From Rosa chinensis (taxonomy: Eukaryota; Streptophyta; Magnoliopsida; Rosales; Rosaceae), in assembly GCF_002994745.2 (NCBI RefSeq), contig NC_037089.1, positions 85,894,347 through 85,958,346 on the forward strand: a DNA stretch of 64,000 nucleotides. The letters run 5' to 3'. Below are positions 1-11,975 of the stretch, piece by piece. The translations under genes and the position numbers were made by a program. Numbering within the stretch: position 1 is the first letter of the stretch; the number at the start of each line of letters is the position of its first letter. The notes under the pieces were generated by a model. The model was not told the origin of the DNA and did not search any database. It worked only from the letters and a program-made list of their open reading frames with translations.

Positions 1-88
1 ACCTGAACTAATATCATTTGAACCAATTACATTAATGTGGACCACAATCTGAGTGATGATCCAAGACTATATAATAATTTTTTCCTAT

Positions 89-342
89 ATGAAATCTTTT
101 AAATTAACCCTAAATCCACAATCACTGCGTCTTTCTTAGTCCACTAAGCCAATCCACTCCTCAACACTGTCTCTCATTTCCTCACATGGCGATTATTAGG
201 ATTTCGTACCATTTGCAACGGCTACATGGACTTCTTGTCTCAGTTGTAGACTTGTAGCAGAACCAAGTCAAACCCAAACCCAAAATCCCTCTACCATGAT
301 TGAAGATTCTCTCAACTTCCACAGAAGAGTTTCAACATCCAA
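89..342 (+). pseudogene. Decayed duplicate of PNP2 exon 1
   Basis: This stretch aligns by eye with the 5' UTR and first exon of the PNPase gene about 3.4 kb downstream. Shared blocks include the leader around 89-115, the CCACTCCTC and CTCATTTCCTCACATGGCGAT stretches (151-196), and the following ACCAT-TGCA-CGGC and CTTCT-GT-CA spacing. The start codon region has diverged, in-frame stops are present, and no later exon follows. Similarity fades into the target-site duplication of the Mutator-like element at 343. I infer an old local duplication of the gene's 5' end that is now dead. It cannot encode protein. Confidence 0.75.
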
Positions 343-485
343 TAACATTTAGTGTAAATTCCTCCTGTAGTACCTGAGGTATGGCCAATTGGCCAGTTTG
401 ATACCTGATGTATTAAAGGGGACAGTTTGGTACCTGATGTCTTACTCTGTTAGACCTTGTAGTACTTCTGTCAATATTTGTAGTT

Positions 486-520
486 AAAATTAGTCATGTG
501 CCGCGCATGTGACTAATTTT
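486..520. repeat. 35-bp near-palindrome at inner end of left MULE TIR
   Basis: The arms AAAATTAGTCA and TGACTAATTTT flank a TGTG/CGCG-rich core. The same palindrome recurs at 2293-2327 at the inner end of the right TIR, so each TIR ends internally in a potential hairpin. Confidence 0.8.
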
Positions 521-1020
521 CAAGGCTAGTTTCGTAACTTTAGTTCCAACATTTCAAAATCAGAATTTTTTTTGTACTATTCTCTATGAATCCACTGATT
601 TTCCCTCCTCTTCTCTTCATCCATACACTAAACATATCTATCTAAAATCAAAATAGGTACAAAATAGAAAAAGGCTTTTGAACACAATGCGATGATATGC
701 AACTGGAAAGTAATTTCACTTCAACTCAAGTAACAACCTATTTGATGATGAAATAAAAATGCAAAATAGCACAAGATAAGAATGACATAAGGATTGTGCA
801 TTCTGATATACATTAATAGTTCCGTAAGTCTCAAAGTACACCTAAAATAATACTAAATAATCCATAAACAACCTAGTGCATGAAACAATACCGAATCCAA
901 AAGGCCAATTCCATAATTCTCAAAACAAGGCAGAAATCAAACTAACAACCATAATCCAACATGCCTAGCTAGAATAAGTTCACTACATAACAAAATAGAT
1001 TGACTGATATGTCAATACTT

Positions 1021-1236
1021 TCAAGTCTTCCCTTCAGTAGTCCCATCTTTAACATATGACACTTTGCTCTTCCTAGATGAACCAATAGGCTGACTTAAGA
1101 ATGAGTGGTTAAGCTGGAAAATTGTTGTGGGAATTGATGGTTGAGATGATGTATGCATAGAGTTTGAAGCATCACTTTGGGAAGATACTGTTTTTGATCT
1201 AGATGCTACACCAACCTTACTTATGTTTCTCCTAAC
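1021..1236 (-). other. Possible 3' coding exon inside the Mutator-like element
   Basis: On the minus strand an AG acceptor at 1237-1238 precedes 71 open codons and a TGA at 1021-1023. The peptide is Ser/Thr-rich with a basic end and matches no family I recognise. A second short open exon, starting at an ATG at 2074 and reaching a GT donor at 2021-2022, lies upstream on the same strand. The two do not join in phase, so further exons would be needed. It could be a remnant of the element's own gene, a captured host fragment, or chance. Confidence 0.25.
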
Positions 1237-2374
1237 CTGTAAGAATAAATATCAATGACAAATCACATTAACTAATAATTGAAAAAGTTAAATGAATTAC
1301 CAATGCACTGGTATTAAGTAATTGACAGGTTAATAAATGATCTACAATGATGCAGGGCACTTTCAAAATAATATTTGAGCCTTTAGAACTTGGGAATAAA
1401 ACCCAAATCCAGACTTTGATCGAGTTTTAGATCTTACAATACATTATTTTAGTAATGAACACTTCTTAAATTTTCAGATTTGTAACTATATGTATTAATA
1501 ACACAGCAAATAAGCAGATTCATTAAACATGCACAGTGATGTATATTAAAGTTCCCAGTAATATTAATGATAGAGAACTATAAATTTTAAATTTTTCTGA
1601 GATTACGACAAGAGTTACAAGCCAATATAGTTAATTAACAAAGCAAAGAATAATAAGGGCGGCTGGCCGTAGAGAATAAAAAGCATATATTATTCAAACT
1701 ACTCTTCAATCACTGCCCCAAATCTTTCTCCATACTAAACCAAGTTAATGGTCGAAACACTACAACCTACTTCATACTAGTTTATTCGCAATTTGATATT
1801 TATTCAAGGGAATTCAATAAACAAAAGAATAAAGAAAATTTTGTCATTAGATTTCAGGACCACAATCCCAGTATATGCACATGGACCTGACTCTTGAGAC
1901 ATTCAATTCGTCAATTCATTAGAAGGGGGACAAGGTGAATAACTTAAGGCACAAACACAAGCATAAAAGCCATAGATAAATCATTGATGAAACAAAAGGG
2001 GGATAATTTGAGAGATTTTTACCATGATATTGGAGCTCTCCACAAACTCTAAATTCCCTCCAATGATCTGACATCACTGACTTTTGATACTTTCTTCAAT
2101 TGAAAATCTCCATTTCGAAACAAAGATGAGAATCGTTCACTCCACCTATCTTAATTGCAAGAAGCAGAGATTTAAAGAACCCGACTTCTTTCTTTCTCAC
2201 TCTAACATGAGCTAGGTCTTGGTTTTGATCGATCAGAAAGTATAGAGTCTGATTTTGAAGGGGTTGGAAATGGAATTACAAAAATAGTCCTAAAAATTAG
2301 TCACATGCGCGGCACATGACTAATTTTAACTATAAATATTGACAGAAGTACTACAAGGTTTAACGAAGTAATAA

Positions 2375-3018
2375 GAGTATCTCCAACAGTGATACTTATT
2401 TTCTTAGCTAAAAGTGAAATATAACTAGTTAGAGCATCTTTAGCAGACTCTCTATTTTGGCTCCTTAGCTATTTTAGAGAGCATGTTTAGCTTCTTATCT
2501 ATTTTAAGTGCTGCACCAGGCTCCTAAGTGGCTCTCTATTATAACTTTTGGCTATCTTGCTCCTAAATATAGAGAGCGGGATGAGGCTCTCTATAATTTA
2601 AAACATTCTTTTTAAGTTATTTTATGTAATTTATAAATATATTTAAACTATTTAATCTTCATTTAAAAAATAATATAAATTCAAAACTAGCTAACATAGA
2701 GAGTATTGATGCAGACGTAATTCTAAAGTGGCTAGCTAAAATAACTTTTTAGCTACTTTAGCTAAAATTTGACTCAAAAATGGCTAGCATTGCTAAAGAT
2801 GCTCTTAGCTATTGAGTTATGCTCCAGCAGAATACCTAAATCCCAAACCAAATTTAGGTTTTAGTTAAATTATCTCCATCTCTAGCTAAATATAGCTAGA
2901 AAATTTAGCAAAAGTTAAATTTAACTTTTGTTTAAGTATTCTGCTGGAGTAAAATTTTAGCCTAAAATTAGCTAAATATTAAATTTATGTTGAAATAAGT
3001 AGTCTTTCAGAGATGCTC
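2375..3018. mobile_element. MITE (PIF/Harbinger-like) inserted in the right MULE TIR
   Basis: The termini are GAGTATCTCC at 2375 and, on the complement, GAGCATCTCT at 3018. They are flanked by TAA at 2372-2374 and 3019-3021, a 3-bp TWA-type target duplication. Comparing the interrupted right TIR with the intact left TIR shows the empty site was GTAAGACATC. An extra TAA sits on the left side. There is no coding capacity. The element itself contains a second MITE at 2432-2804. Confidence 0.75.
2432..2804. mobile_element. 373-bp MITE nested inside the previous MITE
   Basis: Inverted termini GAGCATCTTTAGCA (2432) and TGCTAAAGATGCTC (ending 2804) are flanked by TTA at 2429-2431 and 2805-2807, again a 3-bp TWA target duplication. 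The interior is AT-rich and non-coding. This is the innermost and therefore youngest layer of the three-level nest. Confidence 0.85.
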
Positions 3019-3488
3019 TAAGACATCAGGTACCAAACTGTCCCCTTTAATACATCAGGTATCAATCTGTCCAATTAGCCATACCTTAAGTACTATAGAA
3101 GGAATTTACCCTAACATTTATTCACACGGCTCAAAACAAGAAATCTCGCTCACTCATTTCGCTGACAACACCTCCCAACTTAGCTCGGGGTCCAAACCTC
3201 TTTCTCTAAAAAATTACCAAAATAAAACAACAATCTCTTTTCCAGATGATCTTGGCCCTCCTCAAAATTGTTCAGCCCCATTTCATAATTTGTTTTCCAT
3301 AATCCAACCAATCACTTAACAAACTAGTCAGCTATTGGACAGAAAAAAAAAAAAGTTGTACCGCGTTGCACCGAATCCAAACGCCAAAACCCCACTCTCT
3401 TATTTCCCAGCCTTCTTTCTTCTTCGCGCTAAATCTCTTAAACCCTAAACCCTCACACACTCTCTCTCTCACATTTCCACAACCGCCC

Positions 3489-6400
3489 ATGGCCTCCGTG
3501 GCCCACCGCGGCAACCCACTCCTCCACCACCTCCCTCATTTCCTCACATGGCGATCCCTACGCTTCCGCACCATCTGCAGCGGCCGCATGGGCTTCTCGT
3601 CCCACTCTCAACCCGAACCCGAACCCGAAACCCGTACTCTCCCCGGAACCAAGCTCCTCGAAACCTTCACAGAACAATTCGAGATCGGATCGCGCCTCAT
3701 CACACTCGAAACCGGAAAGATCGCACGTTTCGCTAACGGCGCCGTCGTTTTGGGCATGGACGAGACCAGAGTTCTCTCCACCGTCTGCTCCGCCAAGGGT
3801 GACGCCGTTAAAGACTTTTTACCCCTTACCGTATGTCTCTGATTTTAACCTTACCTCTCTCTGTAATTACTCTAGCTCTTAGGTAATTTAGAGTTTCAGT
3901 GAGGTGAAAATTGTTGCATTTGGGGATTAAAGTTTGAGTTTTTAGGGTTCTTATTGGATTTTGGGGTTTTTACTTCTCACTGCATGTCTCTAAATTTACC
4001 GTACATTTCTATATTACTGTAATTCTTTGATAGTTTAGAGTTTTAGTGAGGTAGAAAGTGTTGGATTTGGGTTTAACGTTTGAGTTTTTAGTAGCTCAAT
4101 GCCACAATGTTGTGGTTCTTATTGAATTGTGGGGTTTTTACCCTCACTGTAGGTCTCTAATTTACATTACATCGCGATATTACTCTAATTCTCCGATAAT
4201 TTGGGGCTTAAAGTTTGACTTTTTAGTAGTTCAATGCTGTGGTTCTTGTTGAATTTTGGGGGTTTTACCCTCACTGTATGGTAAATTATATCTATATTTC
4301 TCTAATTCTTTGATAGTTTAAAGTTTCAGTGAGGTAAGAAGTGTTGGATTTTGGTTTAAAGTTTGAGTTTTTAGTAACTCATTGTTGTGGTTCTTATTGG
4401 ATTCTGGCATTTTTACGTGTTGAAAGGTTGATTATCAAGAGAAGCAATTTGCACAAGGTATTATACCAAACACATTCATGAGAAGGGAGGGCGCACCGAA
4501 AGAGCGTGAGCTCTTGTGTGGTCGTTTGATTGATCGGCCAATTCGTCCTTTGTTCCCTGCAGGATTTTTCCATGAGGTTCAGGTATGGTGTTACTGTTTA
4601 GGCTTGTTTGATGGGCCCTCATTCGTTGAAATTGTTCTCGAAATGTTGTCTCTGAATGTGTGATTAATGTAGGTGATGGCGAGTGTTCTTTCTTCTGATG
4701 GAAAGCAAGATCCAGATGTAATGGCAGCTAATGCTACGTCTGCTGCTCTTATGTTATCAGACATTCCGTGGGCAGGCCCCATTGGAATGATTCGCATTGG
4801 GAGGATCGAGGGGAAGTTTATTGTTAACCCAACTATGGATGAGGTGATGCTTATTGTCAATTCTTCCCTTTCAATTGTCTGTAGCAGATATTGTTTCTTA
4901 CTTACATTGTTATCAGTGTCTAATTCAATTACTTAATTGGTAACAATGCAGCTTAGCTTAAGTGATCTCAACTTAGTGTATGCATGTACAAGGGACAAAA
5001 CGTTAATGATTGATGTGCAAGCTCGTGAGATTTCAGAAAAAGATCTAGAAGCTGGGATGAGATTGGCTCATCCTGAAGTAAGTGTTGAGACCTGCAACTA
5101 TTATCATTTGAAGTCTGTTATTTAATGGAGTTCTATTAAGGAACTGGATTTTGATCATACAGGCAGTTAAATATCTTGAACCTCAAATCAGACTGGCTGC
5201 TAAAGCTGGCAAGCATAAGAAGGAATATAAATTGTCACTGATGCCGGAGAGAACATTGGAGAAAGTCGCTCAATTGGCAGAAGCTCCCATAGAAGAAGTT
5301 TTCACTGATCCCAAGTATGGAAAGGTGCATATCATCATTTTTTGGACACATTTATGTTTTTGGACACATTTATTTCATAAATGTGTCTCTTTCTGCATGC
5401 ATGGCACTTCTGTATGGAATCTAATCTAGTTTTCATATGTGTGGAAAACTTTAACATCCAGTTTGAACGTGGAGAAGCCCTGGAGAATATTGCGCAAGAT
5501 GTGAGAAAAGCACTTGAAGAAGAGTGTGATGAAGAAAGCTTGAGACTTTTACCGAAAGCAGTAGACACAGTGAGGAAAAAGGTAAGTCATGCCAAAATGA
5601 ACCTAATCTGACTGCAGTAGCTTGATTAATATCATCCATATGAGGTCTTAAATTTATACTGACTTGGATATATTTGATTTTGTTATAAATTTCTTGAATT
5701 ATAGGTCTCACTGATGATAGCTATTCACTTACACTTAGTTTTTATCTTGCTTTACTTCCCATAGTTATACATCTGTGTATATTTCACATTAGATATATCT
5801 TTGTTTAGAGAAACCCGGACATTTGTGATTGTATCTTCCAGATAAGTGGTACTACCTATCATGTGATAAACAGAAAATGGAGTTTAGGAAACATTTGTCT
5901 GAATTTGGCAGTTAGATTTTCTTTAGGCTGTCGGCTTAGTTTCTTTATTTTTAGTTGTATTATTTTGTTTCACACACATGCATTCAAAAATATGCGTTCA
6001 CACACACACACACTTACTGTTTTTTTTTGTTCTGATATTTATGAGAGTTAAGTTCTTATATATTTAGTGATAAATAATTAAATATTAGGTTGTCCGAAGA
6101 AGAATAATTGCGGAAGGATCAAGACTTGATGGGAGGCGACTGGATGAAGTTAGGCCCGTGTACTGTGAATCTGGTAATTTGCCTATGTTGCATGGGTCAT
6201 CACTTTTTTCTCGTGGAGACACGCAGGTCAGTACATTTTAATAGTACTGGTCTTTGCTCTGTTTAAAACCTGGTTCCAACTATTGGTACATATGTGGCGT
6301 TATATACAGGTACTCTGTACCGTAACACTTGGGGCACCTGGCGATGCACAACGCTTGGAATCTGTGGTGGGCCCCCCATCAAAGCGCTTCATGCTTCACT

Positions 6401-9400
6401 ACAGTTTCCCGCCATTCTGTATAAATGAGGTCGGTAAACATGGTGGCTTGAACAGGCGTGAAGTTGGTCATGGTAATTATTATCTACCTTTTGAATAGGA
6501 GCACACTAATTAGTTAAACAAGATTTTGTTTACGTCGTCTGACTATAAATATTTGTTTGGTGTTATCCAACTGCACGGATACCTAGTTCCTCTAAATTGA
6601 ATGCCCACACTACATATATGTTTTCTAAAGCCCATTCCTAGAGGCAATAGTTAGAACTGGTGGGGTACTTTTTAAATAATTGAATGTGGTTTGCCTAGGG
6701 ACATGAGTCTGAGATCACATTCCTAAAATTTTAAGATTGTCATAGATCTATATCTCTAGGTGCTATTTAGTTAATGTATTGTGTTTCTCTATCCTATTTT
6801 GTCATCTCATGGCTGCAAATTTATTTGCACCTCATCCTTGATTTGGAACTATCTTTAATTATTGAAGTAACAATACTATCTAATAGCATATTAAACCTTA
6901 AGCAAAAATCTGTCATAGGTTTGCATAAACGCATTTAGTATTCCATTTTTACAACCTATTGTCAGACTGTTTATGAAATTAGGTTGTGGTTATCGTTTTG
7001 TTCCTGATTAGATTTCCAAGATGTCTGTTTAGATCTCAATAATACTGAGAAGTTTTGCATTGCATAGAGAAAGTAAAAAGATAATAGTTGCTAAACAAGT
7101 TAAACACTGTAGTTCGGTTTGGTAATGATTTGTAGGAACTTTGGCGGAAAAAGCTCTGCTTGCCGTGTTACCTCCTGAAGATGACTTTCCATACACTGTT
7201 CGTATCAATTCTGAAGTAATGGCTTCTGATGGTTCAACATCTATGGCTTCTGTCTGTGGAGGTACTCTTTTTACTTCTACAGTAGCTATTTTCCAATGTT
7301 TCAATGTATACAACTATTTATTACCTGGCAAACTTGTTTCTTACTTTCTTATATATCTTTTGTAGAATACAGAATTACTATGACTTTTGATTCATTTTTT
7401 GTATTCCATGTCATGTCTCTTTATTTAATCTTCAGAATATGCATGATTATGAATACTATATTCTACACACCATGCAAGTAATATCTCTTCTGTAGGCAGT
7501 ATGGCTTTGATGGATGCTGGCATTCCACTGCGCAAACATGTAGCTGGTGTCTCCGTAGGTCTTGTTAGTGAAGTTGATCAATCAACTGGCACAATAAAGG
7601 AATACCGTATATTGACTGACATTCTGGTGAGATTTGACAGGGCTTAATGTTGAGTTTTGTGTTCCACATGATGTCTTTCTGAAAATATTCTGTAGTTTCT
7701 GTATCTCAATATGAATGAATGCTACAAGTCTTTAACTGCTAATGTGAACCTTCACTTGTCATGATCTTTGTAGTTGCAACTCTCAACTGCAGCTTGTGGT
7801 TTTTGATTCAAGATTTCAAGAATTATACCTATAATTATGTTTAAATTTTTATTTTTGGTTGACTTAGAAATATATTTAATATCTTTAGGGTCTGGAAGAT
7901 CATTTGGGGGACATGGACTTCAAAATTGTTGGCACGCAAGATGGAATCACCGCAATTCAATTGGATATAAAACCTGCTGGAATTCCTTTAGATATTGTTT
8001 GTGAAAGCTTGGAGGCAGCACGTAAAGGTCGTATCCAAATTCTTGATCACATGGAGAGAGAGATCAGTGCACCTCGCACTCAAGATGATAGAAATTCTCC
8101 TCGATTAGGTTCAGTTCTCAACTTTGGTTGTTTTTGCTTTGTTCTCATTTGGTTTGTGGAGTAGAGCTCTTGGGAAATCTATTCCTTTGGTTTTCCCAAG
8201 GGATGAGAAACCAAGAGTCCCATATAAGCTATATTAAGAGGAGCATTTTGGTCCTAGTAAAGGAGAAGGGGAAAGAAACCCCAAGGGGACTGGAGGGTCC
8301 AATTATGCCCTCTTTTTCCTTGTAGCAGGAGTCTTTTCCCAATCTTGCACTTACTGAACATGAGAACAAAAATATAATTTCCCATTCCCAAATCCTCCAA
8401 TCCATGAAACAAATGAGGCCTTAGAAAATATATGTTTTGTTGATTCTGAAAGGTTATGATTGATGTTTCAGCTACGTTGAAGTACAGCAATGATGCACTT
8501 CGTCGATTGCTTGGGCCTCTGGGTGCTCTTAAAAGAAAAATAGAAGACGAAACAGGTGGGATTCTTTGTTATAATTTATGTAATAGTAGAGATTAGAGAG
8601 TCTAGTTCAAGCATGTGAATGTCTGCAGATATTAGAAACTATTGAATCTTTTCAATTGGTAGTTACGGTCCTGATACTGCATCTTTATTCAAGTTTGGTT
8701 GTTCTTCCATGTAGGATTAGTTTGCTATCAAGGTGATCTCTGTGCATTGTTGGTTTGGTCACATTATGTAATGTTTCACTCAAAATAAGTAAATAACACA
8801 CATACACACATTGTGTATATATCCATGAGAGGCTGAGGAGAATACTATTATCAGTAGAATGTCCTCTCTCTATCAGTAGACTGTCCTCCTTTGTGTCCCC
8901 CCCCCCCAAACACCACCAATTTGCTGATGAAACTGCTTCATGGTGCAATTTACTGTTTAACATTGACATCCTTGTTCACACTGTATTGCCACCTTCAGGT
9001 ACACGGATCTCTGTAAGTGATGGAACACTCACCATAGTTGCTAAGAATCAATCTGCAATGGACAAAGTACTCGAAAAGGTATTTGTAACTCAATTAGCTA
9101 ATACATTTCTTAGTGGTTAAAATATTGTTCTTCTGTGGCACTTGGATTCTATTGAAAGCTCTAGAAGTCTGATGGGTCCCCGAGTACCCCCTAGCTCTTC
9201 TGAAAGGAATAGATATTGACCTTTTTATAAACCCTTCCTACAGCCAAAGTAATATAGAACTTACAATTTCCTTTGCCCTAGACTCCCACAACAAAGAGAG
9301 GGAAGGAGCAAGTTACGCTTTCAGATCATGAGCTTCCGATGGTTTATTGGACCTGATTTTATTGCTAGATCAAATGAAGAGGTTGAACTTATTGGTGCTA

Positions 9401-11213
9401 CTAATCAAAATCGCAATTCTGTAGAACTATATAATTAGAGCAAGTAGGGAGTAACCTTCCTGAAATTTTTTTATTTTCTTTTGGCAAGTTGTGAGGTCAT
9501 GTTGCTGAGTGTTTGCTTTGCTCTGTTTAAGTCTATTGTGGATTTATTCTGTACTTCAGGTTGATTTTGTACTTGGACGTGAAATTGAAATTGGTGGGGT
9601 CTATAAAGGGACTGTAGCTTCAATCAAAGAATATGGCGCATTTGTGGAGTTTAATGGAGGGCAACAAGGCCTTCTACACATTTCCGAGTTGTCACATGAA
9701 CCGGTATGTAGAAGAATAGCTGTGGGTTTACAGTACTGATTGCTTTCTACACCTTCTCTATATTGATTTGTGCTGCTCATTCTTTCTAGTATGATTTATT
9801 TATTTCTGACTTCTATAGTTCTTTTATATTTTCAGGTGTCACGGATTTCAGATGTAGTGTCTGTAGGCCAGCAGCTCTCTTTGATGTGCATAGGCCAGGA
9901 TGTTCGTGGTAACATTAAGTTGTCCCTGAAAGCTACATTACCTCGACCACAATCTCAGACAAATAATTTGGCTGTGGAATCTGTTCCATCTATGAAACAA
10001 GCTCCTAGTGTTTGGGCAGCTGCTGGAGATGTGTGTAGTGGCAAAGAAAAGCATAGCCATTTGTCTGAGGAATTGCCAGTGAGTAAATATGAAGTTAATG
10101 CGATAAAATCCTCTGCTTCCTCTAGTCCACCAGTTCTAGTCAGAAGTGCTGAAGAGTGCGACGAGGAGGAAAGATCTAGTGGTTTTGTTCAAAATTCTAA
10201 AACTACTTCTGAACCCATTGGTGGTTTGAAACCAGAGTGCAAGACGGTTCAATCTACTCCTAAGACATCAAAATCTTTCTTACAAAAGGAACGAGATAAA
10301 GATGAGAAGGAACACAATATTGCATCCCAAAACCACTCTAGTAATGATTTGAGTAACAAGGAAGACCCTGTAACTGCAAAAAGTCTGAAGCTAGGAACAA
10401 AGGTTACTGCTAAGGTTTATCAGATCCGCACAGGTGGGCTGGTGCTTGATCTGGGTAGGGGACTTCGAGGAATGTATCGGTTTGAGGTACGTGTCATATT
10501 TTTTTTATATGACATTTTTTTTTTTTGTAGTGATAAATAGACCCTTTCCAGTATTTACTCCCACTCCCTTTAAATATTATTCTTAGCCTTTTGGGTGTAG
10601 AATATTGTCTTCCTAGCACCATCAGTCTTGGTCTACTTTGTTGTCTTCTCATACGATCTACTGTCTAAAGCAGCCTCCATCTTTCTGACATTTCCAAATG
10701 TTGTGCCACTAATCCAGTCTCTCAATGTCCTGTATCCAAATTAACTATTCAAGTCGCACCTGGTTTGTTCTTTCAGTGAATTCCTGAGCTTTACTTGAGT
10801 GTTCCAAGTCAGTTACTTATCTATCTTTAAGGCTCTCAGCATTTATAGGATTAACATCTTCCTTGCTCTTCCTTTTTGATGGATTCTTTTCCACGCCTTA
10901 CACTTGTGGGAAAACTAGTGTATCATATGGAAGCAGTAAGAACTTCTAGTTTCTCAATCATCCTACTTTTTCACCTCAAAGGGAGGATTGGGAAACAGCA
11001 ACATGCAATTACCTGTAATCGGAATCCTTCTTTTGCTTTAAGATGATTGGCAAGACTTTTTCCTTTTTAAAAGAGATGTACTTACTAACCTTGTTATTTT
11101 CAATGCAGGCCAATGCTAAGAAGGACTTTGATGTCAACGATGAGTTGCGAGTTGAGTGTGTTAGTTTTTCTAGCAAGGGGATTCCGGTAATGTCTTTGGT
11201 GGATGATGAATAG
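3489..11213 (+). CDS. PNP2: Mitochondrial polyribonucleotide nucleotidyltransferase (PNPase)
   Basis: This 3'-5' phosphorolytic exoribonuclease is expected to trim and degrade RNA in mitochondria. Coding exons: 3489-3830, 4427-4582, 4673-4843, 4952-5077, 5163-5324, 5462-5581, 6089-6226, 6310-6472, 7136-7261, 7496-7626, 7889-8108, 8472-8555, 8999-9078, 9560-9703, 9836-10486, 11109-11213. All join in phase with GT-AG borders to give 972 residues, close to Arabidopsis PNP2. In order: an Arg-rich presequence, RNase PH core 1, the helical linker, core 2 ([34 protein letters not shown]), KH domain (about 620-680), S1 domain (about 683-755), a Ser/Lys-rich linker, and a C-terminal S1-like segment (about 905-970). 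I chose the ATG at 3489 because MASV followed by basic residues fits a transit peptide. An in-frame ATG at 3366 would add 41 residues. Confidence 0.95.
3889..4418 (+). repeat. Decayed tandem repeats filling PNP2 intron 1
   Basis: Intron 1 (3831-4426) consists of about four imperfect units of roughly 100-170 bp, starting near 3889, 4034, 4203 and 4320. Each carries GTTTCAGTGAGGT-like, AAAGTTTGAGTTTTTAG, GTGGTTCTTATTGGATT and TTTTTACCCTCACTG blocks. The intron start (3831-3887) looks like a partial unit. Confidence 0.8.
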
Positions 11214-11975
11214 CATCGTATAAGCCATTCTTTTACACCGTGTCATGTAGATGATGACTTCAAGATAATTGCCTTGAAGAACTCTGGTGGCAGTGGCCTG
11301 AGTAAATTCCAAGAAGAAGTGCAGAGGGTTAAGCTTTGAATGTTTCATATAAACCGGTTGGAAGTTTATGGCATGATTGGAGTACATTTTGGGAATAACA
11401 GTCACGGGAAATTGACATTGATGTCTCGATTAGTTAGGTGCCCTTGACATGTTACCATTTTGTAAATTATGGTTTCTATTTATGACTGATGTATAATAGC
11501 GTTAGCTGGCTGCCTTTAAAGGCTTTTTTGGGTGCGCAAAAATAATGGAAGTACCAAATGCTCAGTTTTATCTTCCTGACTATCAATGTAGGCATATCTT
11601 CAGTAATCTTATCCAAGGCATTGAATCAAATGGTGCATATTTACGGAAATCAAATGTGTCTATGGTAAATCTGATAGTTTACAATTTGGGTAGACTGAAG
11701 CTCAATTTTTTTTTTTGGGTAGTCGTGTTATAGTTATATCGATGACCTGGCAGATATGAAGGAGGGTATGTATAGCAATTAGCAAAGAAAACAGAAGAGC
11801 AGCCAACCCAAGGCAACAGACAACATCCCTGGTCAGCACTCTTCAGTTGAATCAATATTAGTTATGCCACCTCCGTCCCCCATATTTCAACCTCAATTAC
11901 AGGCTAAGCCAACACAAACATAACAAATAATGTAAATCAACATGCACCTGCCCTTCTCTTCCTCTGGCCATTTTC
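11214..11975 (+). other. PNP2 3' UTR and gap to the CRK pseudogene
   Basis: The first few hundred bases after the PNP2 stop are probably its 3' UTR, with AT-rich sequence near 11460-11510 that could support polyadenylation. I see no gene or mobile element in the rest. Confidence 0.5.

Larger units (their letters stand above)
352..3111. mobile_element. Mutator-like element with long TIRs, host of nested MITEs
   Basis: The element is bounded by perfect 9-bp direct repeats TAACATTTA (343-351 and 3112-3120), the target-site length of the Mutator superfamily. The terminal inverted repeats begin GTGTAAATTCC on the left and GGGTAAATTCC on the right (complement strand). They extend about 170 bp (352-523 and, interrupted, 2290-3111). 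The right TIR is split by another insertion at 2375-3018. No recognisable transposase is present, so the element is non-autonomous. Its interior (524-2290) is AT-rich with only weak coding signs on the minus strand. Boundaries are firm; the content is unidentified. Confidence 0.85.

Noticed and set aside
3366..3488. Longer PNP2 start at 3366
   Set aside because: The added 41 residues look like 5' UTR translated by chance (pyrimidine-rich, low complexity). The ATG at 3489 gives a better transit peptide. Kept as an alternative only.
8893..9120. Separate small gene in PNP2
   Set aside because: The frame merges intron sequence with PNP2 exon 13.
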